Positions 16,647 through 26,383 of a stretch of DNA of 64,000 nucleotides are shown here, piece by piece. Each line of letters starts with the position of its first letter. Positions within the stretch are counted from its first letter, which is position 1. Source of the DNA: an uncultured Nitrososphaerales archaeon (GTDB lineage Archaea; Thermoproteota; Nitrososphaeria; Nitrososphaerales; Nitrosocaldaceae); the NCBI GenBank assembly GCA_938030895.1, contig CALHIV010000004.1, positions 1 to 64,000 of the forward strand, written 5' to 3'. The notes under the pieces are model-generated. The model searched no databases and was not told the origin of the DNA. It was given only the letters and a program-made list of their open reading frames with translations. Both the position numbers and the translations under genes were made by a program.

Positions 16647-17768
16647 TTAATCGAAGTACCTGACTATATTGTACATATTATCCCTCTCTACTGCAGTCAT
16701 ACCTACCTGTTTTATAGCCTTGACTATCCTCTCCTCTGTGAGTGTTGTTGCCCTTGCCCCCGTTGCAGATACAACCTCCTCCCCATGAAGTGTTCCACCA
16801 AAGTCATCAGAACCATAATGGAGTGCAAGCTGTGCCATGCCTATCCCATTTGTTAGCCATGATGACTGGATATGATCTATTAGCCTGTTAAGCATTATCC
16901 TTGCTATAGAGATCATCTTGAGCAGTTCCATACCCCCAGATGAGTACCTTACAAGCCCTTCCCTCTTCAACTCTGTGTTGTTTGGTTCAAAGTTCCATGG
17001 TATGAATGCTATGAACCCTCCTGTCCTTCTCTGCAACTCTATTATCTTCATGAGCGATCTTGCCCTATGCTCTATACTCTCAACATGGCCATACATCATT
17101 GTTGCTGATGATGGTATCCCTAGCCTATGTGCCTCCTCCATTATCCTTAGCCACTCATCACTCTTCATCTTAAGTGGGCTTATCACTGCCTTTACCTCAT
17201 CATCCAGTATCTCTGCGCCCCCTCCAGGTATAGAGTCTAGTCCAGCATCCTTGAGCCTTGAGAGTACTTCCCTAGTGCTTGATCTCTCTACCCTTGCTAT
17301 CATATCGATCTCTGAAGGTGAGAGTGCATGTATTGCAATATCAGGGAACCTTGATTTTATTGCCTTGAATATAGACTCATAGTACTCTATTCTAAGATCA
17401 GGGTTATGCCCTCCCTGCATAAGTACCTGCCTTATATTGAACAACTCCTTTGCTATACCAACCCTCCTTACACACTCATCGATGCCCACAGTATAACCCT
17501 CAGGATGCTTTGGGGGTCTATAGAAGGCACAGAACTTGCAGTATGTTATACACACATTGGTATAGTTGAGGATAAGGTTGTTTATGAAGGATACGGTCTT
17601 GCCGTAAAGCCTCTCCTTGAGGAGGTTTGCCACCTTGCCTATAAGGTTTACATCTCTGGATCTCATAAGCCTTATGCAGTCATCGTAACCAAGTTGCTCA
17701 CCATTCAATGCCCTAACCAGTATATCTTCAACATCGCTCCTTATCAGATGCATTACCATATCGCTCAT
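16647..17768 (-). CDS. mqnC: Cyclic dehypoxanthinyl futalosine synthase, radical SAM
   Basis: Radical-SAM enzyme closing the spiro ring of cyclic dehypoxanthinyl futalosine in the futalosine route to menaquinone. 373 aa. Cys73/77/80 (CITYCKFC) bind the 4Fe-4S cluster. Family signatures follow: CAFYRPPKHPEGY, VLMQGGHNPDL, LDSIPGGGAEIL, MMYGHVES and GFIAFIPWNFEPNNT. FIPWNF and PGGGAEIL separate it from MqnE and from the related F0 synthase subunits. It is tail-to-tail with the UbiD gene (39 bp) and divergent from mqnE, which begins 120 bp away. Confidence 0.92.
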   Translation of the reverse strand: MSDMVMHLIRSDVEDILVRALNGEQLGYDDCIRLMRSRDVNLIGKVANLLKERLYGKTVSFINNLILNYTNVCITYCKFCAFYRPPKHPEGYTVGIDECVRRVGIAKELFNIRQVLMQGGHNPDLRIEYYESIFKAIKSRFPDIAIHALSPSEIDMIARVERSSTREVLSRLKDAGLDSIPGGGAEILDDEVKAVISPLKMKSDEWLRIMEEAHRLGIPSSATMMYGHVESIEHRARSLMKIIELQRRTGGFIAFIPWNFEPNNTELKREGLVRYSSGGMELLKMISIARIMLNRLIDHIQSSWLTNGIGMAQLALHYGSDDFGGTLHGEEVVSATGARATTLTEERIVKAIKQVGMTAVERDNMYNIVRYFD

Positions 17769-17888
17769 ATCATACTTGCACCACTAACCACTATCAAAAG
17801 CATGTTATTTATCCTTTGGTCCATCCTTGATCAATTGATTACGCACTAGCGTTATAGCTTATTATAATGTATCAGTGCCAATACCTGT

Positions 17889-18983
17889 GTGAATATAAAC
17901 ATCTACGCTAGTAAGGCATTGGAGCGTGCTCTCAATGGTGAGGAGTTATCATTCAAGGATGGATTGGAGTTGATGGAGTATGAGGATATCCATGCCCTTG
18001 GTATGGTAGCAGATATGGTCAGGGGTAGGCTAAAGGGTGATACAGTCACATTCACATGCTCATACTATATAAACTATACAAATGTATGTGCCGCCTCATG
18101 CCCTCTATGCGCCTTCTACAGGAAGGAGGTGGATGGTGATGCATATACCCTAAGTGTAGAGGATATGGTCAAGAGGGCTGGGGAGGGTGTTGCCATGGGT
18201 GCCAATGAACTGCATATAGTTGGAGGGTTCCATCCTAGGCTTGGGCTTGAGTACTATGAGCAGATGATCAAGGCTATAAAGGCTAGGTTCAAAGGTGTTA
18301 CCATCAAGGCTCTAACACCAGCAGAAGTCTTCTTCATAGCTAGGGTCACACGCAACTCAGTAAGGGAGGTTCTTACAAGGCTCAAGGATTCTGGGCTCGA
18401 TGCTCTAGCGGGAGGGGGTGCGGAGATATTCCACAAGGAGGTTAGGGATAGGATAGTTGTAGGCAAATGCTCCGGGGATGAGTGGTTACAGGTTGCTGAA
18501 GAGGCACATAGGCTAGGGATAAGGAGCAACTGCACAATGCTCTATGGGCATATAGAGAGAGGAGAGCATGTGATAGATCATCTCATCAGGCTAAGAGAGG
18601 TGCAGAAGAGGACCAATGGGTTCCTAACATTCATACCATTAAAGTTCAGTCCAGAGAATACAGAACTGTATGAGAAGGGGGCTGTAAGAGAGCAGTGCCC
18701 ATCAACCTATGATCTAAGGATTATAGCTGTGTCTAGGCTGATGCTTGCAAATACAATAGATAATATCTCAGTCTACTGGCTTGCGCTAGGGAAGAAACTG
18801 GCTCAGGTAGGGCTATGCTATGGTGGCAATGACCTAGTTGGTACTGCGTTCGCTGAGGAGATATACAGGGCTACTGGTGTAAAGAATGCAACTAGCATAG
18901 AAGAGTTGGTGTATATGGTTAAGGAGATAGGTAGGGTACCAGCATTAAGGGATACATTCCATAATATAGTGAGGTACTTCTGA
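17889..18983 (+). CDS. mqnE: Aminofutalosine synthase, radical SAM
   Basis: Radical-SAM enzyme that joins an enolpyruvyl-benzoate (made from chorismate) to the SAM-derived adenosyl group, giving aminofutalosine. 364 aa from GTG 17889. Cys67/71/74 (CAASCPLC) bind the cluster. Typical motifs are ELHIVGGFHPRLGLEYY, LAGGGAEIF, TMLYGHIE and FLTFIPLKFSPENTEL. A paralogue of mqnC, reading divergently from it. Its product is the precursor used by MqnB-type nucleosidase, which is not in the window. Confidence 0.92.
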   Translation: MNINIYASKALERALNGEELSFKDGLELMEYEDIHALGMVADMVRGRLKGDTVTFTCSYYINYTNVCAASCPLCAFYRKEVDGDAYTLSVEDMVKRAGEGVAMGANELHIVGGFHPRLGLEYYEQMIKAIKARFKGVTIKALTPAEVFFIARVTRNSVREVLTRLKDSGLDALAGGGAEIFHKEVRDRIVVGKCSGDEWLQVAEEAHRLGIRSNCTMLYGHIERGEHVIDHLIRLREVQKRTNGFLTFIPLKFSPENTELYEKGAVREQCPSTYDLRIIAVSRLMLANTIDNISVYWLALGKKLAQVGLCYGGNDLVGTAFAEEIYRATGVKNATSIEELVYMVKEIGRVPALRDTFHNIVRYF

Positions 18984-19163
18984 ACATATAATATTTATTG
19001 GATGTGTTCTATAACAAGACCCATGTAGAAGCATCAGTCTGATCGCTAAAGATATATGCATGAACGATGAGGAATAGTTCCCCTTCCGTATTATACTTAG
19101 CATACACTAGCCTCGGTTCTACTATCGATTCTACTCTACTATACTCTACTATACAATCCAATA

Positions 19164-19427
19164 TCAAACTTCCACAGTATCCCTATCCTGAGGATCTAGC
19201 CTCTTCCAGAGTATATCTCGTGCCTTCTCCTTCAACTCATCGCTAGCATTCTTATCCTTCGCAAGATCGATCAGTTCCTTGCTTGATAATGACTCTAGCC
19301 TAGAGAATGCAGCATCATATAGAGTATGCATATCCTTCCTTGCTAATCTCTTCTGTGCAATGAATAGACTCATAATTATATGATGGTTAAGGAACCTTAA
19401 ATCCTTTGCTTTACTAAGCAAAGACAT
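19164..19427 (-). CDS. Small helical hypothetical protein
   Basis: An 87-residue charged helical protein (ELIDLAKDKNASDELKEKARDILWKRL). The true start may be ATG at residue 19 (IIMSLFIAQ). No recognised domain. It lies 27 bp after the two-helix membrane protein gene, on the same strand. The 18984-19163 gap holds T/C-rich direct repeats (TCTACTCTACTATACTCTA) and no gene. Confidence 0.55.
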   Translation of the reverse strand: MSLLSKAKDLRFLNHHIIMSLFIAQKRLARKDMHTLYDAAFSRLESLSSKELIDLAKDKNASDELKEKARDILWKRLDPQDRDTVEV

Positions 19428-19454
19428 CTCGCTATAGAAAGAATCCCTATATAA

Positions 19455-19694
19455 TCAGAGAGCCTTATTCCTCCCACTCCCAGGGCCGTATGGGGTTCTC
19501 CTCCTCTTCAACCCAAAGCTGACCAGTACCATAAGGATACCTATGCCTGCTATAAGGGTTCCCATCTGTGCCAAGCCTCTAGCTGTGTTGAACTCTTCTA
19601 ACGGACCAGTTCTAACTACATTGCCAAAGAATACACCTACGATTACACCTATTGCAATAAGTACTGCCCCCACTATGAGTACTCTTAGATCCAT
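19455..19694 (-). CDS. Small two-helix membrane protein
   Basis: 79 aa with two hydrophobic helices (about 5-25 LIVGAVLIAIGVIVGVFFG; about 44-62 MGTLIAGIGILMVLVSFGL) and a basic Gly/Arg tail, so both ends may face the cytoplasm. No family recognised. Probably co-transcribed with the following helical protein gene. Confidence 0.65.
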   Translation of the reverse strand: MDLRVLIVGAVLIAIGVIVGVFFGNVVRTGPLEEFNTARGLAQMGTLIAGIGILMVLVSFGLKRRRTPYGPGSGRNKAL

Positions 19695-19775
19695 ACACTA
19701 AATATGGAGTTATACTCTAATAACCTTTTTTATTATATCATACTATATCATATAATATTATACTCTTCCACTATG

Positions 19776-20615
19776 CTAGATTAGGATGATCTCTGGTTCG
19801 TCTACAATCACGCCTTTACTCCTTGCTAGGGAGTAGAGCCTCTTCAATGCCTTGTACCCTACATCTCCCATATCTAGGGTAAGGTTATTAACATACATCT
19901 TTACGAACCTTGCAATGGTATCTCTATCCTTCCCCCTTGAGTAGTTCATAGCGTAATCTAGGGCATCATCGAAGTGCTCATATGCATATGCTATAGAGCG
20001 CTTGAGTAGTAAACTTACTTGAGGTAGAGCATTGCCAAGTGAGAGGCTAGCAACATCTATGCCCAATGGTAATGGTAAGTTACTGCTTATACTGCTCCAC
20101 CATGCCCCAAGATCTAGTACCTTATGCAGACCATGCTTATATGCTATCTGTGCCTCATGTATAAGTAAGCCAGCATCAACCTTGTTCGATAACACAGCAT
20201 CCTCGATCTCATCGAACCTCATCTCTACTATAGCAGGATCCCTCTGGAAGTAATCTCTCAGCGCCATATCTAGTAAGAGGTATGCCGTTGTTAACCTCCC
20301 TGGGACTGCTATCCTCATATATGCCAACTCATCAGCACTAATAGCACTCCTAGCAACCACTATAGGGCCATAGGATAATCCAAAGCTCGCACCGCTCCTA
20401 AGTATAGCATATCCTTTAGTATATGCATATGCATGGGCTGATACTGCAGTAACATCAAGCTCATTATTAATTGCCATCCTATTCAACTCCTCTATATCCC
20501 TTATGATATGCTCAACCTCTATACCTTCTATGCCAACCTTACCCTCTGCTATAGCATAGAACATGAATGCATCGTCAGCATCTGGCGTATGCCCTACTCT
20601 TAACCTCATGCTCAT
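19776..20615 (-). CDS. mqnD: 1,4-dihydroxy-6-naphthoate synthase
   Basis: Releases 1,4-dihydroxy-6-naphthoate from cyclic dehypoxanthinyl futalosine, the step after MqnC. 279 aa, a periplasmic-binding-protein-like fold. HTPDADDAFMFYA at residues 9-21 is the family's phosphate/substrate loop (SPCPNDTF in bacteria). DITAVSAHAY-like (DVTAVSAHAYAY) and ALLIHEAQ-like (AGLLIHEAQIAYK) segments follow. These motifs favour MqnD over its paralogue MqnA (chorismate dehydratase). It is divergent from ileS across 54 bp. Confidence 0.88.
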   Translation of the reverse strand: MSMRLRVGHTPDADDAFMFYAIAEGKVGIEGIEVEHIIRDIEELNRMAINNELDVTAVSAHAYAYTKGYAILRSGASFGLSYGPIVVARSAISADELAYMRIAVPGRLTTAYLLLDMALRDYFQRDPAIVEMRFDEIEDAVLSNKVDAGLLIHEAQIAYKHGLHKVLDLGAWWSSISSNLPLPLGIDVASLSLGNALPQVSLLLKRSIAYAYEHFDDALDYAMNYSRGKDRDTIARFVKMYVNNLTLDMGDVGYKALKRLYSLARSKGVIVDEPEIILI

Positions 20616-20669
20616 ACTCTAGCAGTTCTAGTATTAATTTTTATAACCTCTCCATAACTTATCTCTGGT

Positions 20670-23600
20670 GTGATATTTGAACTCAAGAGGTTCGAACCAA
20701 AGTCCATGGAGAGTATAGTAAGGGACTACCATTCAAGCATAAACCTAAAGGAGATCCTTGAAGATAGGCTCAAGGGTAGAGAGGTTATAGGGTTTGTAGA
20801 GGGTCCTCCAACTATGAATGGCGAGCCTCATCTAGGCCATCTGAGGGGTAGGATCATGAAGGATATCTGGTATAGGTTCAATACCATGAAAGGCTTCAAC
20901 GTTGTGTTCAGGGCAGGATGGGATACCCAAGGATTGCCAGTAGAGTTACAGGCTGAGAAGGAACTCGGTCTTACAGGAAGCAAGTTAGAGAATCTTAAGA
21001 GTATAGGTATGGAGAGGTTGGTCGAGGAGTGTAAGAGGTTGGTACACAGGTACAATGAGAAGTGGGTAGAGGCTGATACGCTGCTAGGTATGAGTATGGA
21101 TTATGAGCATGCGTACTGGACATACAAGGATGAGTATATAGAGAGGGAGTGGAGGTATCTGAAGAGGGCTTGGGAGCAAGGCATACTTGCCGAGGGTTAC
21201 AGGGTTGTAGCCTACTGCCCAAGCTGTCAGACCTCGCTCAGCCATGCAGAAGTTGCTCAGGGATATGAGACTGTAGATGATCCATCGTTGTATTACAAGG
21301 TTAGGCTAATAGATGGTGATGGGGTAACAGATCCCATCTACATGGTAGTATGGACTACCATGCCTTTCACAGTGGTCACTGATGAGATGGTTGGGGTAAG
21401 GCCAGATGCCGATTATCTATATGTAAAGATGCATGAGAATGGAGAGGTCTGGATAATTGGCAAGGATAGACTTGAGCCATTGATGGATGAGTTGGGTATA
21501 GAGAAGGGTTCATACTCTATACTAAAGGGTGTAAAGGGCCATGAGTTGGAGGGGAAGAGGTATGAGCATCCACTCATAGACCTCATCCCTGGGCTCAAGA
21601 GGATAGGAGATAAGGTTCATACTGTAGTTGCTGAAGAGTTCGTTGCTATAGATACTGGATCTGGTATAGTACATCTCTCACCAGCGAATGGTGAGGAGGA
21701 CTTTGAGGTAGCAAGTAAGAGAGCCATGCCAGTATTCAATCCAATAGATGATGGAGCGGTATTCACAGAAGAGGCTGGTGTATTTGCTGGTCTATTCGTT
21801 AGGGATGCGGACTCGAAGGTAGTTGAACTCCTAAGAGAGAGAGGCTCGCTAATCAGTATAGGTAAGATAAGGCATGAGTACCCTACATGCTGGAGATCAC
21901 ACCATAGACTTGTATGGATAGCGAGGAGGGAGTACTTTTACCTCATCGATAGGATAGCAGATAAGGCATTGAGTGCTGCTGAGAGGGTTGAGTACTTTTA
22001 TCCAGAGCCAAAGAATAGGTTCCTTGCTATAATAGGTGAGAGGAAGCCATGGTGTATATCTAGGGAGAGGGTATGGGGTACACCATTACCCATATGGGTA
22101 TGCTCTAACCCATCATGCAAGGCAAAGATAGCGTTATTCAGTAGGGATGATATAGTTAAGAATGCGTTAGAGTTACCGGATGGTCCAAGATTCGAGCTCC
22201 ATAGACCATGGATAGATAGAGTAGTGATCAGATGCGATAGATGCAACTCCAAAGCATATAGAGAGTCATTCGTGCTCGATACATGGCATAATAGCGGTGC
22301 AGCGCCATACGCATCCATGAGCGATGAGGAGTATGAGAGGTTGATACCTGTACCATTCCTTACTGAGGGTATAGATCAGACTAGAGGATGGGCATACACA
22401 CTGCTAATGGAGAATGTTATAATGAAGGGCAAGGATGAGGCACCCTTCAAGGCATTCCTCTTCCAAGGTCATATAGTTGATGAGCATGGGAATAAGATGA
22501 GCAAGAGTTTAGGTAATGTGATAGATGCCATAGAACTGCTCAAGAACAATCCAGTGGATATGGTCAGGTTCTACTTCATGTGGAAGGCAAGTCCGATAGA
22601 TGCCCTAAGCTTCAGTATAGATGAGATGAGAAGAAGGGTGTATCAGGTTCTAAGCACGCTATACAACCTACACATATACTTTACCCAGAATGCAAGTTAT
22701 GATGGTTATGAGCATGAGAAGCATACACTAGAGTGGGCTACTAATAGTAACCTGTTGAGGGTCAGTGAGGTATGGCTACTATCAAGGTTACAGGCACTGA
22801 TAGAGAAGGTCACCAACGGTTATGAGCAGTGCAGGTTCCATGAGGCTGCAAGAGCAGTAGAGAACTTCGTAATAGATGATCTGAGCCAGACATACGTACC
22901 ATTCACAAGATACGAACTATGGGATGATAGCAGTGAAGGGCTGGAGAGGAGGCTTGTAATATATTCAGTGTTAGCACATACGCTCCTAACCATAGATATA
23001 CTGCTCCATCCTATATGCCCGTTCATCACAGAGTATCTCTACCTTGCATGCTTCAAGCGTAAGAAGAGCATAATGCTTGAAGAGTGGGTCAAACCTTCTA
23101 AGGAACTCATCGATGTGGGTGTTGAGCGATCGTTCATGCTACTGAATGAGATCATATCTTTAGCAAATGCTGCTAGGATGAAGGCTATGCTGAAGAGGAG
23201 ATGGCCACTCAGCAGTGCCTACATATGCCTTGCCAGCGATGAGGTTAATGCATTAAGGGCATTGATGGATATAATGAAGGTCCAGATGAATGTAGAGGAT
23301 GTGATGCTTATTGCTATAGATGCCAAAGATGGTATAGAGAGGGCGTTGAAGATGGTAGAGGCTGAACTGCCTATACGTATAACTATTAACCTCAAGTTGA
23401 AGAGCATAGCAGGTAAGGCAAAGGCTAATCTACCAAGAGTGATGGAGAGGTTCTCTACCATTGATAGGGTTGAACTACTCAGAGTGTTGAGTACAAAGGA
23501 TAGGTTCGCTCTAGAATATGATGATGGTGATGCAGGTAAGGTTATAGAGATAGCAAGAGATGAAGTAGAGGTTGTTATAGAGCCTATTGAAGGATATACA

Positions 23601-23924
23601 CTGAAGATGGATGAGAGGACGGGTAGAGTAGTAATACTCTCAACAGCAAGGGATAAGAGGTTGATGGCAAAGGGCATGGTTAGGGATATAGCGAGGAGGT
23701 TACAAGCCTTAAGGAAGGAGAAGGGTTACAATCCAACAGATGTGGTTGAGGTAGCATGCATCTCTGGTCTCGATGATGAGAGTATAGAGATGGTTAAAGG
23801 ATTCAGGGATGAACTTGCTTACCTTGTTAGGGCAAAGAGGGTTGAGATAACCACAGATAGCAATGCTAATATCGATTGGAGAGAGGTGGAGATAGATGGC
23901 AAGGTTATAAGGCTATATATATAA
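20670..23924 (+). CDS. ileS: Isoleucyl-tRNA synthetase
   Basis: Class I synthetase charging tRNA-Ile, 1084 aa from GTG 20670. The HIGH-type motif is PHLGH (about 53-57) after EGPPTMNGE. The editing domain lies at about 200-400. The ISRERVWGTPLPIW motif and a Cys zinc site (CSNPSCKAK ... CDRCNSK) follow. KMSKS is intact near residue 610 (GNKMSKSLGN). The anticodon-binding and C-terminal domains are complete. A T-rich element (TTAATTTTTATAACC, about 20634-20648) precedes the start. The gene runs tail-to-tail into a phosphoesterase gene across a pyrimidine-rich repeat. Confidence 0.97.
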   Translation: MIFELKRFEPKSMESIVRDYHSSINLKEILEDRLKGREVIGFVEGPPTMNGEPHLGHLRGRIMKDIWYRFNTMKGFNVVFRAGWDTQGLPVELQAEKELGLTGSKLENLKSIGMERLVEECKRLVHRYNEKWVEADTLLGMSMDYEHAYWTYKDEYIEREWRYLKRAWEQGILAEGYRVVAYCPSCQTSLSHAEVAQGYETVDDPSLYYKVRLIDGDGVTDPIYMVVWTTMPFTVVTDEMVGVRPDADYLYVKMHENGEVWIIGKDRLEPLMDELGIEKGSYSILKGVKGHELEGKRYEHPLIDLIPGLKRIGDKVHTVVAEEFVAIDTGSGIVHLSPANGEEDFEVASKRAMPVFNPIDDGAVFTEEAGVFAGLFVRDADSKVVELLRERGSLISIGKIRHEYPTCWRSHHRLVWIARREYFYLIDRIADKALSAAERVEYFYPEPKNRFLAIIGERKPWCISRERVWGTPLPIWVCSNPSCKAKIALFSRDDIVKNALELPDGPRFELHRPWIDRVVIRCDRCNSKAYRESFVLDTWHNSGAAPYASMSDEEYERLIPVPFLTEGIDQTRGWAYTLLMENVIMKGKDEAPFKAFLFQGHIVDEHGNKMSKSLGNVIDAIELLKNNPVDMVRFYFMWKASPIDALSFSIDEMRRRVYQVLSTLYNLHIYFTQNASYDGYEHEKHTLEWATNSNLLRVSEVWLLSRLQALIEKVTNGYEQCRFHEAARAVENFVIDDLSQTYVPFTRYELWDDSSEGLERRLVIYSVLAHTLLTIDILLHPICPFITEYLYLACFKRKKSIMLEEWVKPSKELIDVGVERSFMLLNEIISLANAARMKAMLKRRWPLSSAYICLASDEVNALRALMDIMKVQMNVEDVMLIAIDAKDGIERALKMVEAELPIRITINLKLKSIAGKAKANLPRVMERFSTIDRVELLRVLSTKDRFALEYDDGDAGKVIEIARDEVEVVIEPIEGYTLKMDERTGRVVILSTARDKRLMAKGMVRDIARRLQALRKEKGYNPTDVVEVACISGLDDESIEMVKGFRDELAYLVRAKRVEITTDSNANIDWREVEIDGKVIRLYI

Positions 23925-24040
23925 TAACTGCTCTAACCATACAGGCTATATCCTACTCTACTCTGCTCTATTTTACTCATCTATTTTACTCATTGCGTTA
24001 TTCTACTCCTCCACTCTTCTATTCTATTTTATCTTATTCT

Positions 24041-24088
24041 ACTCTATTCTATTCTACTTTACTCTATTCTATTCTACTTTACTCTATT
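24041..24088. repeat. Tandem 20-bp pyrimidine-rich repeat between convergent genes
   Basis: Two exact 20-bp units (ACTCTATTCTATTCTACTTT) at 24041-24060 and 24061-24080 plus a partial third follow a more degenerate TTCTAC/TTTTAC-rich stretch from 23945. It lies between the ends of ileS and the phosphoesterase gene. On the plus strand the T-rich run could act as an archaeal transcription terminator. Confidence 0.75.
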
Positions 24089-24099
24089 GTCTTATACTG

Positions 24100-24846
24100 C
24101 TAACCTTCCACCATTACCTCTCTAGCCTTGACTATATCCTTTAAAGGCATACTCTCCCCTCCTACAACCTTGAGCGTTATATCTATCCTATCCTTATGCA
24201 CATCAACTATATTGTAACTGTTCTTGAAGAATCCCCTCATCCTCTCAGATGATGTAGTACCAGCATAAGCTATGGTAAGGTTACCAAGCTGCCATATCCA
24301 TGGCCTATGCTTATGTCCACAGAGCACCAGGTTCACACCAGCCTCCAACGCTGTCTGTAGAACATCCCCAGCATCTAAAACTATTATCCTGTCACTCCCC
24401 GTATCTGGTATTGGGATAAGATGATGGTGCATTGCTATGATCTTAACCCTCCCATCATTGCTTGCTGTAAGAGTGTTAAGGAGCCAGAGGTTCTGTCTAT
24501 ACCCTACCTCTCCCTCATCCCTGTCTGGTCTTGCTGTGCTTAGGGTTGCTATTATGCATTGATCATCCTCGTAAACCTGTTTAGGGGTGAAGAACCTCTT
24601 GAATAGAAGGTAGCCAGTATTCCTATAATCATGGTTCCCGCTGAGCATTATTATATTCCTGCACCTTAACATGTTTATGTATGACCTTGCCTTCTCATAC
24701 TCTTGGAGTATACCATTATCTGTTATGTCGCCTGTTATAACTATTATATCTGGAGCAAGGTTGTTAACCTCATCTATCGCTTGCTCAAGCATATCCCTCC
24801 TGAACCCATTGCTAACATGGAGATCTGATAACTGAACCAGTAGCAT
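24100..24846 (-). CDS. Calcineurin-like metallophosphoesterase
   Basis: A 248-residue phosphodiesterase with all binuclear-metal motifs: LSDLHVS (residues 6-12), ITGDITDNG (about 38), SGNHDYR (about 70), MHHHLIP (about 143) and CGHKHRPW (about 178). It resembles the CpdA/Icc group that cleaves cyclic nucleotides, but the natural substrate is not decidable. ATG 24846 is 76 bp from the divergent tldD start. Confidence 0.87.
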   Translation of the reverse strand: MLLVQLSDLHVSNGFRRDMLEQAIDEVNNLAPDIIVITGDITDNGILQEYEKARSYINMLRCRNIIMLSGNHDYRNTGYLLFKRFFTPKQVYEDDQCIIATLSTARPDRDEGEVGYRQNLWLLNTLTASNDGRVKIIAMHHHLIPIPDTGSDRIIVLDAGDVLQTALEAGVNLVLCGHKHRPWIWQLGNLTIAYAGTTSSERMRGFFKNSYNIVDVHKDRIDITLKVVGGESMPLKDIVKAREVMVEG

Positions 24847-24921
24847 AGAGTCTTACCCAATGATGCTGTATATCTACCTATGCTGAAGAGGTATAAATAA
24901 CATACGCCTGTAGATGATGTG

Positions 24922-26373
24922 ATGAGCGTGGATGAGGATCTAGCAGCGATGGCAATAAGACATGCCCTTACACTGGGCGCATCATATGCAGATACAAGGT
25001 ATGAGTATAGGGAGAGTAGATGGCTCCTTCTTGATGATGCAAAGATAGAGCATATAGCATACAGTACCGAGCGTGGTATGGGTATAAGGGTGCTGGTTGA
25101 TGGTACATGGGGCTTCTATGCCATCACTGAACCATCTAGCAGTGATGAGGTTAGGGATGGTGTTGAGAAGGCATTCAAACTTGCAAAGGGATCTGGTGCA
25201 AGGCTAAAGGATAGAGATAAGGTGAGGCTTGCAGATATGAAGGTATACAGAGATAAGGTGGGCATAGGATTCAAGAAGGATACTAGGGAGATGTTCGATG
25301 AACTTCTAAGGCTTACAAAGGATGTAGATGATGCAGTGAAGAGCATCGATAAGGAGAGGAGGATCCATAGGAGATCTATATCAGCAGGGTACGATTACGT
25401 TGAGAAGTTATTCGTTAGCAGCGATGGCTCCAACATACTCCAGAGCTACATGGATAGTGTTATGAGTATATCGGTGACTGCACATGAAGGTAGCCTGAAT
25501 GAGACTGTATCAAGGACTGAAGGAGGCAGGGGGGGTCTTGAGGTGTTGGAGAGCACCGATGTTATTGCTATTGCTTCTAGCATAGCATCCAATGCTATAA
25601 TGCTCCTCGATGCAAAACCTGCTAGAGAGGATAAGGCAACTGTGATCATGGACCCAGACTTCGTCGCGCTACTTACACATGAGATCCTAGGGCATCCATC
25701 GGAAGCAGATAGAGTGCTAGGGTATGAGATGGCATGGGCTGGTGGTGCATGGTGGGCAGGGATGCTTGGCAAGAGGATAGGCTCTGAGATGCTCAACGTC
25801 TCAGATGATCCAACGATAGCAGGTAGCCTCGGCCACTATATGTACGATGATGAGGGTGTCAAGGCAAGTGAGAAGGTACTGGTGAGGGATGGTGTGCTGG
25901 TAGGGCATATGCATAGTAGGGAGACGGCATCCCTATTCAATGTTGAACCTAATGCAGGGATGAGGGCAACGGGTTACGAGTTCATCCCATTGATAAGGAT
26001 GGCATGCACCTACATAAAGCCTCTAGACTACTCTATCGAGGAGATGATCAAGGATGTTAGGCATGGCTATATGATACATGGACAGAAGGTACCCTCAATA
26101 GATATGTACAGGTACAACTGGAGCATCTCATGCCAATACGCAAGGAGGATAGAGGATGGGGAGGTAGTTGAAGGCCCATCTGGTATGCTTAGGGATGTTA
26201 TAGTGATGGGTAATGCACCGGAGTTCTTTGCCTCAATAGATGCATGTAGCAAGCACTATGAGATAAGGCCTATACTCAACTGCGGTAAGGGTGATCCTAT
26301 GCAGACACTACGCATGGGTAATGGAGGCCCTTACGTTAGAGCCATAGCAACTGTTAAGAGCGTTGCAGGGTAA
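24922..26373 (+). CDS. tldD: TldD/PmbA-family metalloprotease, TldD-type
   Basis: A 483-residue zinc protease subunit. HEILGH at about residues 253-258 is the HExxxH motif that marks the catalytic TldD type rather than PmbA/TldE. The N-terminal module includes ASYADTRYE, and the C-terminal region has PEFFASIDACSKHYE and CGKGDPMQTLRMGNGGP. In bacteria TldD works with TldE to cleave small peptides. No TldE gene is adjacent. The start is ATG 24922, with GTG 24919 just ahead. The uracil-DNA glycosylase gene starts 10 bp after it. Confidence 0.9.
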   Translation: MSVDEDLAAMAIRHALTLGASYADTRYEYRESRWLLLDDAKIEHIAYSTERGMGIRVLVDGTWGFYAITEPSSSDEVRDGVEKAFKLAKGSGARLKDRDKVRLADMKVYRDKVGIGFKKDTREMFDELLRLTKDVDDAVKSIDKERRIHRRSISAGYDYVEKLFVSSDGSNILQSYMDSVMSISVTAHEGSLNETVSRTEGGRGGLEVLESTDVIAIASSIASNAIMLLDAKPAREDKATVIMDPDFVALLTHEILGHPSEADRVLGYEMAWAGGAWWAGMLGKRIGSEMLNVSDDPTIAGSLGHYMYDDEGVKASEKVLVRDGVLVGHMHSRETASLFNVEPNAGMRATGYEFIPLIRMACTYIKPLDYSIEEMIKDVRHGYMIHGQKVPSIDMYRYNWSISCQYARRIEDGEVVEGPSGMLRDVIVMGNAPEFFASIDACSKHYEIRPILNCGKGDPMQTLRMGNGGPYVRAIATVKSVAG

Positions 26374-26383
26374 GTGTAGTAGA

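Noticed and set aside
16647-18983. CofG/CofH (F0 synthase) assignment for the two radical-SAM genes
   Set aside because: PGGGAEIL with FIPWNF and AGGGAEIF with FIPLKF are MqnC and MqnE signatures, and MqnD lies nearby.
24041-24088. CRISPR-like array
   Set aside because: The 20-bp units are directly adjacent with no spacers, so this is a simple tandem repeat. No cas gene is present.
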